Assembly: GCF_000372725.1 (NCBI RefSeq)
Contig: NW_005200507.1
Location: forward strand, 702,750 to 766,749
From: Emiliania huxleyi CCMP1516
Taxonomy: Eukaryota > Haptophyta > Isochrysidales > Noelaerhabdaceae
Direction: 5' to 3'
DNA length: 64,000 nt
Below, piece by piece: positions 10,002 to 19,468 of the stretch. Position 1 is the stretch's first letter. Each line of letters starts with the position of its first letter. A program made the position numbers and the translations under genes. The notes under the pieces are model-generated. The model did no database searches. It was not told the DNA's origin and saw nothing but the letters and a program-made list of their open reading frames with translations.

Positions 10002-10891
10002 ATTGAGATCTGAGGGAGGGTGTAGAGGATGCAGAGTGTAGAGCGCTGTAGAGCTGTAGAGCTGTAGAGATGTAGAGCGCTCTGGAGCGCTGTAGAGCTG
10101 TAGAGCTCTACATCCGCCGCGTGACGATGCGGGTGCGTTGTAGAGCGATGTAGAGGCGCTCTACAACGTGAAATCTCTACAACAAACTCTACATCATAAG
10201 CGGCGAACGAGGCACGCACGGTCTCTCTCCGACATGAGGCGCGTTGCACTCGCCAGTGCTGCCCTGGCCTTCTGTCTGCCCGCCCAATGGGTGGCAGGTG
10301 CCTCTGCTGCTGTGGCGTGCCTCACGGCTGCGACTGGCCGGCGCCTCGGCGCGTCAGCTCGGCTCGGCGTAGCGATAGTGGCCAGCGCAACTCGCCTGGA
10401 CTCAACGCTCAGCCAGGAGCTCCCGCACGCGCTGGCGCGAGTCATGGCGCATGCAACGCTCAACAATGATCGCCTCGCCTCGCGCAAATGCGACCGTCCT
10501 CGCAGCCGACAGTCCACCGCCTGCTAAAGAAGCACTGCGACGAATGCGGCACCGGCGACGCATGGCAGGCTGGTCATGACGCAGTTATAGGGTGTTGGTG
10601 TGCCGTCAGAGTGACTCTCTGTGTGTCAGGGGTAGTCAGGGCCGTCCATCTGAGCTCCAGTAAGCTCGGAGACTGTACACCCCATTAGTGCGACTCGACC
10701 TCTTTGAGTCACTGCCTTCCCGGCGGGTTGGCTGTAGAGCCTCTACAACAAACTCTACAGCAAAATCGCGCTCTACATCGCTCTATCTAGCCTCTACAAC
10801 GCACCCGCCTCGTCACGCGGCGGATGTAGAGCTCTACAGCTCTACAGCGCTCTACACTCTACATCCTCTACACCCTCCCTCAGATTGAGAT
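10002..10891. mobile_element. complete MITE (family M1), copy 1, with 8-bp target duplication
   Basis: The element spans 10010-10883 (874 bp) and is flanked by ATTGAGAT at 10002-10009 and 10884-10891. Terminal inverted repeats begin CTGAGGGAGGGTGTAGAGGA and run into long GTAGAG/CTCTAC-rich subterminal arrays. No transposase is encoded, so it is non-autonomous. The 8-bp duplication fits hAT-type integration. The central part carries the conserved reading frame listed separately. Two further copies are nested at 18348-20136. Confidence 0.93.
10234..10527 (+). CDS. small reading frame carried by MITE M1 (copy 1)
   Basis: ATG 10234 to TAA gives 97 residues. The N-terminus MRRVALASAALAFCLPAQWV, then AGASA, has the n/h/c layout of a cleavable signal peptide; the rest (TGRRLGASARLGVAIVASAT) is Ala/Arg/Leu-rich. 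The frame is kept in the inner nested copy (18792-19085) with only a few residue changes near the C-terminus. In the outer copy the frame is disturbed near the signal region. It may be a real secreted peptide, a captured gene fragment, or an accidental frame in a young repeat. No family recognised. Confidence 0.35.
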   Translation: MRRVALASAALAFCLPAQWVAGASAAVACLTAATGRRLGASARLGVAIVASATRLDSTLSQELPHALARVMAHATLNNDRLASRKCDRPRSRQSTAC

Positions 10892-10993
10892 CGTTGATAT
10901 AGCGTGTGGCCAGCAAAGAAAACGCAATCGCGGCGTAACGACAACGTCTGTCTGCGCACGACCGGTGCCGGTGTCCGAAGGCGGTCCGCGTAG

Positions 10994-13072
10994 ATGGCAG
11001 CCTTGCATGCAACCTATCGCTCTCCCAATAAGGCTGTCTCGTCAACAGGTATACGGAGAGAGCAGCATCTGCCATCCAGGCCGCTCAGTGCCGACATTGG
11101 TGCACGGCGTGGCCGACAAGCGCTCGCAACGGCGGCCAGGCAAAGGGACTCAAGCCTATACCAAAGGCTGCACCGCATTGTGCTTGCCCTCCAGCTCTTA
11201 CAGACACCAGCCGCCAGTAGCGGCGCGCATTCATTCCGCGGGCTCTTGACGCAGCTGGAAAGGCTGGAGGTTGAAGCACGCGGTGGCAGTCAGAGCCGCT
11301 CAATGTCCACCGCCCTGTGGCTCCTCCAGCGCTCTGTGCCGCCAAGCGTTTCAGCGCCAATGGGTAGTGACGACTTCAACCAGGCCCTCGGTGTACTCAT
11401 CTGGCTACTCACCCATTTTGACGGCCCACAGGAGCAGGCTACAGTCGCAGAACCGGTCGTTCTGTGCCCAAGTCGAGCCATGGCACACGAGGCCGACGAC
11501 GGCACACCACTGGGCTCGCCGGCGCCCCTCGCGAGGACCCCAAATCCAGCGCCGGCGCCCAAATCCAGGACCCTCAAGCACTGGGAGCCTCCTGCCAGAT
11601 GGCCAACTGGTACTTCAATGAGCGACGGGACGAGTCTTCCCGTCACGTCGCCTCTACTCGGCAGCACCGCGGTACTCGGCAGCTCTCTTCCGGCTTCCAC
11701 AGCCCCGCTTCTACTCGCCGAGCCCGGGGTGGCGAAGAGCGAGCCTCAGCGGTTAGACCGAAGCTTCCAGTTTGGCGAGGTGGTCGTCGATGCGCCGCCT
11801 ACCACCAATCAGCCGCTTCGACTGCGAACTCACACGCCGACCACTGAGCTACACCTACAGCAAATACCGATTTCCTCGATTTCCTCTCACGGAGAACCTT
11901 TCAAGGTGCTCGCTGGAAAGCGCACTACCAAGCTGGCTGAAAACTCGGCCGTGATCGACCCACGCACTCTCGAAGAAGAAGGGAGAGCGGCGTGCTTGGA
12001 GGCGCAGGAGCGTGCGCTCGCGAGAGAGAGGCGACTAGCAGCCAGGATGCAAGAGCCTGCTCCCACCCCGCTGCGCTCAAGGTGCCACGAGGACGAGGCG
12101 CTCGCGAACGACACACTGCAGCGGCGCCTCGCCATCGATGAACGCGCCTGGCGAGAGGAAGAGGCACAGTCGCGACGTGCGGAGGCCGATGCGGTCCTGC
12201 TACGCGAAAAGGGTCTCTGCCTTGCCCAGAGCGCGCGCCTTGGGCTCTCCACCTCGGTCGACGCTGCAGCTGGCTGCACGGCAGTGATGGGTACAGAGGA
12301 AACGCTCGCCTGCCCACAGCCGCTCCTTTGCGCCACCACCGAGATGAGGTCGCTCATCAACGACCTCCACTCCAGCTTCAGTCTCTTTTGCACCTCGCCG
12401 AGCATTGCGGATGATCCCCTCTCCGTTGTCTCGGGCCAGATCAGGGGAGGAGGAGCGGTGTCGAGCTCAGACGTCGAGCTTGCTCTCGAGGCCTTCGGTC
12501 AGCACTATCTATCCCTGGCCGGCCGAGAAGCGCTCTCGAAAATATGGACCGCAGGGCAGGTCTGCTTTGCGGATTACGCGCAGACCATGCTGCGGCTTAT
12601 GGCTGGGTTTGGGCCGGGCAGCCTCGCGTTGACCGAGAATGAGGCACTTGCAGCGCTCTACGTTGCGTTCCGCCTCTTTGATTACTCGGGCAGCGGCGTT
12701 GTTGGCATGGCGGACATTGAGCTCGTCTTGCAGGCGCTTTCCTGCCACCTCGAGTCGCATGAGGTGAGTGAGCTGCTTGGGCACCTGCAGCAAAGCGGAC
12801 ACGACCCAAGCTCTGAGCTCCCGTTCCATTGCTTTCTCTCCCTCTTCATGCCTACGATTCGTGCGGGAACGGAGTTGGCGGGCAGAGCTGACTCGGAAGC
12901 AGCGGCAAGCGAGACAGACAGGCACCAGCCGAGTGAACTCGTCCTTCTCGGTGGCGGAGGCACCCACTTTGCAGGCGGTGGCGCTGCGGGAGCCCGTGCG
13001 CAACGGGTAGCGGCAGGCGAGAGTATCGCGCGGTCCGGGACTCTGGTCTCTCACTCCCTCCACTGTCCCTAG
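10994..13072 (+). CDS. Large EF-hand-like protein, intronless
   Basis: A single 692-residue frame starts at ATG 10994. About 100 residues are helical (YQRLHRIVLALQLLQ). A Ser/Pro/Thr-rich middle follows, then a Glu/Arg coiled coil (about 335-420, EEEGRAACLEAQERALARER). The C-terminal third is EF-hand-like: FRLFDYSGSGVVGMADIELV has the D-x-S-G-x-G loop with Asp at position 12, and a second degenerate helix-loop-helix precedes it (FADYAQTMLRLMAGFGPGSL). This order suggests a Ca2+-sensing cytosolic or flagellar/cytoskeletal protein, which is inference. No named family recognised. It starts 103 nt after the MITE target duplication, so the element sits in its presumed promoter. Confidence 0.75.
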   Translation: MAALHATYRSPNKAVSSTGIRREQHLPSRPLSADIGARRGRQALATAARQRDSSLYQRLHRIVLALQLLQTPAASSGAHSFRGLLTQLERLEVEARGGSQSRSMSTALWLLQRSVPPSVSAPMGSDDFNQALGVLIWLLTHFDGPQEQATVAEPVVLCPSRAMAHEADDGTPLGSPAPLARTPNPAPAPKSRTLKHWEPPARWPTGTSMSDGTSLPVTSPLLGSTAVLGSSLPASTAPLLLAEPGVAKSEPQRLDRSFQFGEVVVDAPPTTNQPLRLRTHTPTTELHLQQIPISSISSHGEPFKVLAGKRTTKLAENSAVIDPRTLEEEGRAACLEAQERALARERRLAARMQEPAPTPLRSRCHEDEALANDTLQRRLAIDERAWREEEAQSRRAEADAVLLREKGLCLAQSARLGLSTSVDAAAGCTAVMGTEETLACPQPLLCATTEMRSLINDLHSSFSLFCTSPSIADDPLSVVSGQIRGGGAVSSSDVELALEAFGQHYLSLAGREALSKIWTAGQVCFADYAQTMLRLMAGFGPGSLALTENEALAALYVAFRLFDYSGSGVVGMADIELVLQALSCHLESHEVSELLGHLQQSGHDPSSELPFHCFLSLFMPTIRAGTELAGRADSEAAASETDRHQPSELVLLGGGGTHFAGGGAAGARAQRVAAGESIARSGTLVSHSLHCP

Positions 13073-13414
13073 CCCTACGTCACCTCTACACACGTGGAGC
13101 ACCCCCACACGGCTCACGCCTCACGGGGGGGGCCCCCATGAGCCATGTGCCAAGTGTGCGTCATCCGCGTTTCATGGTCCGTCATCCGGCGCGTGTGGAT
13201 GTGTGCTTGACGTGACGTCTCGCGCCATTTTTCTCACACTGGCCTCACGCCTCAGCAACACTGCGAACACACAGCTTAGGCACAGGAGCGACAGCAGTCA
13301 CGAGACATGCACAAAGCGGGGCCGAAGCGCCGGGGTTGTCTCGTCTTCCTCGAGCCACAGGCGCCCACATGGTCCGGCGGCGGAAGGAGCACAGGGGCGG
13401 GGACGCGGTCGGTC
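13073..13414. other. spacer between convergent genes
   Basis: Space between two convergent 3' ends. GC-rich with no supported feature. Confidence 0.5.
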
Positions 13415-14913
13415 TCAGCGCTGCGACATCACCATGTGCTTCTTGTAGACGGACATGAAGCGGGCGAGGAAGGCCTCGAGGTGGAAGACCGCCTTCTGGC
13501 CCGCCTGGAGCCGGTGCTCGTAGATTGCGGCGTGGTGTAGCGCCTCGTGCTGGACCGGCTTGGGGCAGCGCTTGAGCAAGGCGATGGTGAGCTGCTGGAA
13601 GATGAGGTCGGGCGGGATGCACGAGCTGATGAGCTCGTACAGCCGGCCGCGCACCTGCGGCGAGCCCGGAGCGCTGAGCGGGGCGGCTCCGGGGAAGGGC
13701 CGGGAGGGGTGGAGGGGGTGGCGCCTCTCAGCGCGGGCGGGGCGGGGCATGGCGGGTGGGCATGGCGCGCGGGCAGGGGGGGCAGGGGGGGGCGGGCGGT
13801 CTCGCCTTGAGGAGCTGGCGCGGCGACTGCTCGTGGAGCACGTCGAGTGCGACTGCGTCAATGTAGGCGAGCCAGTCGGGCTGCTGCAGCGGCTGGTTGT
13901 CGGTGAAGGGGTACTGAGCAACCTTGCACGCCTCGAGGGTGAGGATCGCTCGCCTGGCCACAGGGAGAGGCGGGTGAAGAGGCGCCGCCCTCGCCCGCGC
14001 ACGCCTCGCCGGCGAGGGTCGCTCGCCGCAGGTTCCGCTCGCTCGCGGTGGCGATGCGCATGGCGAGCCCCGCAGGCAGCTTGAGCCCCTCCTTTTGGGC
14101 AACCGATCCGAGGACGGTGCAGATCTCGTCGTGCGTCGGCGCCGCGACGCGCAGGCACATGCAGCGGGACCGGATCGGAGCGATCACCTGCGGCCGGAGG
14201 AGGGGAGGCGGTGGGACGGGCAGGCAGGCGGGCGGGAGGGCGGGAGGGCGGGTGGCGGGTGGAGGTGTATCCATGAGGCGGTCGGGCGCCGGTGAGTCGG
14301 CCGGATGGGGCAGGAGTGGGCGGGCGCCTTGGACGGGTTGGTGCAGATGAGCAGCAGCCGGCAGGTCGAGACGTACTTCTCCATCGTGCGGCGCAGCGCG
14401 TGCTGCGCTGGCTTGCTCAGCCGCTCGACCTCGTTGAGCACGACAACCTTGAAGGCGCGCTGGCCGTCAGCGGCGGCGCCGACGACCGGCGCGGTCTGCG
14501 CAATCTCCTTGATCACCTCCTGCACCACCTCGCGGTCGCGATTGCCTGCAAGGGCGGGTGGGTCACTCAGGCAGGAGACGGGAGGCGCGAATTGCGCCGC
14601 TCCCGCCACGGGCACCGGCATCAGACGGGTTCAGCTCGATGTGATGCGGCGAGGAGAGTAGCGTGAGCTCAACATTGTGGGTGCCGATCTTGAAGGTGCG
14701 GCTCTCGACCCGCAGCTTCTCCGCCGATGGCCCGTGCAGCTCCCGCAGGAGCGCCATCACCCGCGTCTTCTTGCCCGCGCCCGACGGTCCGTAGACGAGC
14801 ATGTGCGGAAAGTCACCGCCGGCGACGAGCCGCTTCAACGACGCGCTGAGCGAAGCGCCGTGGTCCAGCCCATCGAGCGTCCTGGGACGGTACTTGTCGA
14901 CGAGCAGCACCAT
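13415..14913 (-). CDS. RFC3: Replication factor C subunit 3 (clamp loader)
   Basis: Five exons (14913-14616, 14545-14328, 14187-14027, 13953-13806, 13654-13415) splice to 354 residues, the usual RFC3 length. The start is [19 protein letters not shown]. Walker A is [11 protein letters not shown], the Walker B position reads [19 protein letters not shown], the arginine-finger region is [10 protein letters not shown], and the C-terminal collar is [18 protein letters not shown]. The [18 protein letters not shown] stretch is specific to RFC3 among small subunits. RFC3 loads PCNA at primer-template junctions. Intron 1 is GT-AG; introns 2-4 are GC-AG. In intron 3 the first ~28 nt nearly duplicate the start of the next exon. 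Confidence 0.95.
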
Positions 14914-14998
14914 TGGCGGGTAGTTGGCTCCCGCGCAGGGAGTGGGAAGAGAGAAAGCGGCGGGGCGACTAAACGGACATAACAAGAACACAACAACA

Positions 14999-15032
14999 CT
15001 CTCTCACATGACAAGCGATCCCACGACAGCGA
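14999..15032 (-). repeat. short dispersed repeat R7
   Basis: Reads on the minus strand GTGGGATCGCTTGTCATGTG, then AGAG; a + copy lies at 24348-24375. Both are in repeat-rich spacers. Function unknown. Confidence 0.6.
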
Positions 15033-15087
15033 TTGTGGGGACTACATGAGATCCTTACGTGAAGGGTGGAGGGGCCCGTCCGCAGAG

Positions 15088-15259
15088 CTAGGCGGTACGG
15101 GCGCCCTCCACTGCGGCTGAGCGCAAGAAGCCGTCCGCCGTTTGCTTGTTCGTGACCCAGTTGGGAGAGAGAGAGAGAGACTCTTCTTTCTCCCCAGTTG
15201 GTGCGCATCTTGCGCGCCTGCTTGTTGATGTTTTCGGCGTCGCCCGCCACCGCCGCCAT
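15088..15259 (-). other. possible small protein of ~45 residues split by a 35-nt insert
   Basis: From ATG 15259 the frame reads MAAVAGDAENINKQARKMRT, then N-W. A CT-rich 35-nt segment follows, bounded by the direct repeat CCAACTGGG. Skipping 35 nt continues WVTNKQTADGFLRSAAVEGA, RTA and a stop near 15088. The insert lacks GT/GC-AG ends at the repeat, so it may be an unusual intron or a recent insertion. No family recognised. Confidence 0.3.
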
Positions 15260-15479
15260 GGAGATCTTAGGTGTGTTGTTGGCAAATCAAGACACAGAGC
15301 TCACACAGGATCACAGCGGGAGGAAAGCGGCGAGTCGCAATTCCAGGGGTCGTTGTGGCGGGCCACCCTGTCCAGAGAGGCATGGATGCCAATCTGGGGT
15401 CTCTCGACCAGATCTGCTGCGTGTGGTGGACGACGAAGGAGGAGGCGCTCGCCGACGCCGCCCCGTGCACCGTCCGAGG

Positions 15480-15670
15480 TCCGTGTTGGGAGAGAGAGAT
15501 TTTTAAAGACCAACAAGAAATCACGACTCTCACAGTGATTTGGGCTCGGCAGCTTGTCCGCCCTCAGCCGAAGCTGGGGCCGGTCCCGTAGCCGAGAGAG
15601 CCCGCGCCGATGAGTTCGACGCGGTCGGGGGGGCCTGCGAAGAGGCCAGCGAGGTGGCGATCGCTGTACT
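15480..15670 (-). repeat. gene-tail-like repeat, copy 2 (pairs with 770-1245)
   Basis: The minus-strand frame ends LAGLFAGPPDRVELIGAGSL, then GYGTGPSFG and a TGA. The block GACAAGCTGCCGAGCCCAAA follows, then the R2 AT-rich block, in the same order as at 1100-1245. The shared stop position and 3' flank show common origin. Confidence 0.55.
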
Positions 15671-16041
15671 TCATGGGGGTCATCAAGTGACCGCGACTGA
15701 CAAGCCAGAGGTCGATACTCTGGGCGACCCATCGGATGCCACGAATGCCTGAAGGAGAGGGAGGCGAGGCCAGAGGCAGGCTCAGCTGTGTTGGTGCCCG
15801 CCGCTTCCTTGAACACATGACTGCTTGCAAACAAGAACAGCGCAAGCTCTCGCAATCAATAAAAGGGACACTGCGTCTGTCATGTCGGGGAGGACAAGAC
15901 AGACCCACCGACGAGCAGCCACCGACGAGCAGCAACCGACGAGCAGCAACATTGGCAGGAAAATAAAGAAATGCGCGCGCGAGGACCGAACCGCCAGCAC
16001 GCTGCAGCAGCGCCGGCGACGTCCCCCACAGTTGAACGCTT

Positions 16042-16557
16042 ATGCCGCCACAGCGACTGCTGCCGCCGCTCCTGCTCCTACTCCTCTGCAGCGGCCCGCG
16101 GATCGCCGCTGCCGCAGACGGTGCCGATTGGGGAGCTGCGCTCTCGTTTGCCGCCGCCTTCGCCGAGTCGGCCCTAAGCACGCAGCAAAAAGTGAACCAC
16201 AGCTCTGGCCACCGCTACTCGTACTCGTTCAGCGCGGCCAGCCACGCGTGCAGCAGAGAGGGTGTCGCGGTGGGAGGCCGCCCGCGCTCGGCATCGCTGT
16301 GTGCCCAGGCGGCCGGCGCGGCCTCCTGTTCGTCATTCATGTATTCCGAGCCGCTTCGCTCGTGCGTCTGCTGCTCCCGGCTCTTTCCGGAGCGGAACGA
16401 CACGGCGCGGGCACGGCTCTACAGCACGCACGAGGTGCTCGATTGTGCCGAGTTTGCGACGCCGCCGAGCGCCGAGGCGCATGGCTCGCTCGACTCCACG
16501 ATACTGCACGGCTACCACAAACTTTGGTGGCGTCTAAAGGATTACCTGGACTGCTAA
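16042..16557 (+). CDS. Small secreted Cys-rich protein
   Basis: ATG 16042 to TAA 16555-16557 gives 171 residues without introns. The N-terminus MPPQRLLPPLLLLLLCSGPR, then IAAAADG, is a textbook signal peptide with cleavage likely after AAA or AAAD. The mature part has about eight Cys (SHACSREG, SLCAQAAGAASCSS, RSCVCCSRLF, VLDCAEF, DYLDC-end) and one N-x-T/S site each at NHSS and NDT. It is probably a disulfide-bonded extracellular or vesicular protein. No family recognised. The 3' flank contains AATAAAAGG near 16710, a possible polyadenylation signal. Confidence 0.7.
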   Translation: MPPQRLLPPLLLLLLCSGPRIAAAADGADWGAALSFAAAFAESALSTQQKVNHSSGHRYSYSFSAASHACSREGVAVGGRPRSASLCAQAAGAASCSSFMYSEPLRSCVCCSRLFPERNDTARARLYSTHEVLDCAEFATPPSAEAHGSLDSTILHGYHKLWWRLKDYLDC

Positions 16558-16867
16558 TCATGCCTTTCGATCCATGTGTGTGCGTGCCGTTTCGTATTTC
16601 GATGCCCTCAGCGGGTGTTGCTGCGCCCTCCCGCGGGCCGCGGGGCCTCCCCGCCGGCCCCCGTGGGCGCGTGGGGGCGGCCCGGGGCCAGCGGGGCCCG
16701 CCGCGCGCAAATAAAAGGTTTATACGCGCCTCTTTCTCTTTTGATCTCTTGCATACATGCTTTCTCTGTTGATCTCTTGCATACATGCTAGAACGCGGTG
16801 CACATGGCTCTAGTCACTAGTGAGAAATTCGAGAACGGGGGGTCGTTACGCGGTTCGCCTGTGAAAG

Positions 16868-17692
16868 CTAGCTCTGCTGATGATTCTCAAACATGTTGGT
16901 GAGCTCGCCGGGCCGCTCCTCCATGTTCTTGAGGCAAAAGTCGGCCTGCTGCACTCCCTCCTCCAGCGCGGCGCGCCACAGCTCGGCCGCCGCCGCCGCG
17001 TCCTTCTCGACGCCCGTGCCCGTGTACAGGAGAATGCCGAGGTTGACCATCGCCTTGGCGTGGCCGGCGTCGACGGCGTCGCGGTAGTAGCCGGCGGCGC
17101 GTTTGCCGTCTTTGGAAATGGGCTGCAGCTCGGCCTCCGCCGCGCCGGGCGAGCCCCACGGAGGGTGCAGCGGGTCGAGTGCGACGCCGGCGTTGAACAT
17201 CGACCGCTCGCACCCGGCCGCCGCGCCTCGCTCGGTCCACTGGAAGGCGGCGCGCGCGGAGCGGTCGACGCCCTCGCCGTTGCGGAAGCAGAGCGACAGG
17301 TTGAGCATCGCCTCGGCGTGCCCCGCCTCGGCCGCGCGCTGGTAGCACCGCGCTGCCGCCGACGGGTCGACCTCGACATGCGGCTCGCCGAGCGCATTCT
17401 CACCGAGCAGCCCGTCGTACGCGAGGCCGAGGAAGAAGTTGGCGCCGGCGGATCCGGCGCGCGCCGCGCTGGCGAACCCGTCGATCGCGTCACCCACCCG
17501 CCCCGCGTCCATCTGCGCCAGCGCCTGCTCAAAGGCCTGCTCGGCGTCCGCCTCGGCCCGCTCGTTGGCGGCGGGCGGCGGCGGCGACGGCGGCGGCGCT
17601 GCGGCGGTGGCGACCAGGCGCGGGGCGAAGACGAGCGGCACGCGCAGCGGGCGAGCGAGCGGGCGCCGGAGGCCCGAGAGACGAGTGATCAT
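16868..17692 (-). CDS. Sel1-repeat protein, probably mitochondrial
   Basis: From ATG 17692, 274 residues. The first ~40 residues (MITRLSGLRRPLARPLRVPL) are Arg-rich and lack acids, like a mitochondrial presequence. A Pro-rich linker follows, then at least four Sel1/TPR-like repeats with the A-x-x-x-G-x-x-x-A-x-x-x-L-G/S pattern: AGSAGANFFLGLAYDGLLGE, AGHAEAMLNLSLCFRNGEGV, AGCERSMFNAGVAL and AGHAKAMVNLGILLYTGTGV. Sel1 proteins are protein-protein scaffolds; a partner cannot be named. The upstream frame extends only to a GTG, so the ATG at 17692 was chosen. Confidence 0.85.
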   Translation of the reverse strand: MITRLSGLRRPLARPLRVPLVFAPRLVATAAAPPPSPPPPAANERAEADAEQAFEQALAQMDAGRVGDAIDGFASAARAGSAGANFFLGLAYDGLLGENALGEPHVEVDPSAAARCYQRAAEAGHAEAMLNLSLCFRNGEGVDRSARAAFQWTERGAAAGCERSMFNAGVALDPLHPPWGSPGAAEAELQPISKDGKRAAGYYRDAVDAGHAKAMVNLGILLYTGTGVEKDAAAAAELWRAALEEGVQQADFCLKNMEERPGELTNMFENHQQS

Positions 17693-18339
17693 GTATGTAG
17701 CTAGTGTTGCCACTACTCAAAAGAATTTTACTTGCCAAAGCCCCGACACACGACACTAGGCACGGTGGCGTGCCGTCCTCCCATCCCTCCCTTGGGTTGT
17801 CTGTTTTCTTTCTTTCTTTCTTTCGACACTAGGCACGGGACTGGCGCGCACTGGCACACCAAAAGGTACACCAAAAGAATTTAAGAATCTCGGAGATGTT
17901 TACTTTACGGCCCCCCTTTCCCTGCGAACGCGCACCCCCCAGGGCTACGTGGGCTAGGGCTCTCTATCTAGCCCGTAACCCGATGCCGATCATCTGTCTG
18001 GCCCGCTGGGTGTGCTTCTTTTAGCCCCCCGGCCCTGGTGCCTGGATGTGCGGTTGCTGACTGCACTCCAAGTGCTCCAAAATCCAACTCTCTCTCACAG
18101 CAGACAGGCTCGACACAGGTGCGGACTGGCAAAAGAAGTAAACCATAATCCCACTCCGGCGTCCGCCGCACCCACCCGCACCCCTGGCAACACCCCACCC
18201 CCAACCGGAACCGCCCACAACCCCGCCCCAGGCCCACCCCGCCCCAGGCTCAAAAAAGAATTGACGTGGCGGTGGCCCCTTCCCTGCGAACGCGCACCCC
18301 CCAAGGGTCACAGACAGGGCTTTCTTGCTCGTAGAGCCT
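17693..18339. repeat. repeat-rich spacer including R1 and R6 copies
   Basis: Contains a TTTC run (about 17808-17824). The motif GGCACGGGACTGGCGCGCAC at about 17828 recurs near 47121. An R1 copy lies at about 17900-18084. CTCTCTCTCACAGCA followed by ACAGGCTCGACACAGGTGCG at about 18079 recurs near 47037. No gene. Confidence 0.7.
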
Positions 18340-18599
18340 GTCCCCGACTGAGGGAGGGTGTAGAGGATGTAGAGTGTAGAGCGATGTAGAGCTGTAGAGC
18401 TGTAGAGCTGTAGAGCTGTAGAGCGCTGTAGCGCTGTAGAGCTCTACATCTAGCTCTACATCCGCCGCGGGACGAACTGCGTGCGTTGTAGAGCGATGTA
18501 GAGGCGCTCTCCAACGTGCGCACTTGAAATCTCTACACGTACGTGCATCAAAAGCGGCGAACGAGGCACGGTCGCTCTCCGACATGAGGCGCGTTGCAC

Positions 18600-19468
18600 T
18601 TGCCAGTCTGAGGGAGGGTGTAGAGGATGTAGAGTGTAGAGCGCTGTAGAGCTATAGAGCTGGAGAGCGCTGTAGAGCTGTAGAGCTCTACATCCGCCGC
18701 GGGACGAGGCGCCTCCGTTGTAGAGCGATGTAGAGGCGCTCTACAACGTGAAATCTCTACAACAAACTCTACATCATAGTCGCTCTCCGACATGAGGCGC
18801 GTTGCACTTGCCAGTGCTGCCCTGGCCTTCTGTCTGCCCGCCCAATGGGTGGCAGGTGCCTCTGCTGCTGTGGCGTGCCTCACGGCTGCGACTGGCCGGC
18901 GCCTCGGCGCGTCAGCTCGGCTCGGCGTAGCGATAGTGGCCAGCGCAACTCGCCTGGACTCAACGCTCAGCCAGGAGCTCCCGCACGCGCTGGCGCGAGT
19001 CATGGCGCATGCAACGCGCAGCAATGCTCGCCTCGCCTCGCGCAAATGCGACCGTCCTCGCAGCCGACAGTCCACCGCCTGCTAAAGAAGCACAGCGACG
19101 AATGCGGCACCGGCGACACATGGCAGGCTGGTCATGACGCAGTTATAGGGTGTTGTGTGCCGTCAGAGTGACTCTCTGTGTGTCAGGGATAGTCAGGGCT
19201 GTCCATCAGAGCTCCAGTAAGCTCGGAGACACCCCATTAGCGCGGCTCGACCTCTTTGAGTCACTGCCTTCCCGGCGGTTTTGCTGTAGAGCCTCTACAA
19301 CAAACTCTACAACAAAATCGCGCTCTACATCGCTCTACAACGGAGGCGACTCGTCCCGCGGCGGATGTAGAGCTCTACAGCTCTACAGCGCTCCAGAGCG
19401 CTCTACATCTCTACAGCTCTACAGCACTCTACACTCTACATCCTCTACACCCTCCCTCAGTTGCCAGT
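18600..19468. mobile_element. MITE M1, inner (younger) nested copy
   Basis: The element spans 18608-19460 (853 bp) with target duplication TTGCCAGT at 18600-18607 and 19461-19468. The target site is the M1 sequence itself, just after its internal ATG region. The inner copy keeps the whole small reading frame. Confidence 0.95.
18792..19085 (+). CDS. small reading frame of MITE M1 (inner copy)
   Basis: 97 residues, MRRVALASAALAFCLPAQWV at the start, with the same stop context (CRQSTAC-type end) as copy 1. It differs from copy 1 only around residues 76-79 (RSNA for LNND). Signal-peptide-like head; unknown function. Confidence 0.35.
   Translation: MRRVALASAALAFCLPAQWVAGASAAVACLTAATGRRLGASARLGVAIVASATRLDSTLSQELPHALARVMAHATRSNARLASRKCDRPRSRQSTAC

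Noticed and set aside
10010-10883. satellite array or phage-like att interpretation of GTAGAG repeats
   Set aside because: Exact inverted ends and an 8-bp target duplication show a DNA transposon instead.
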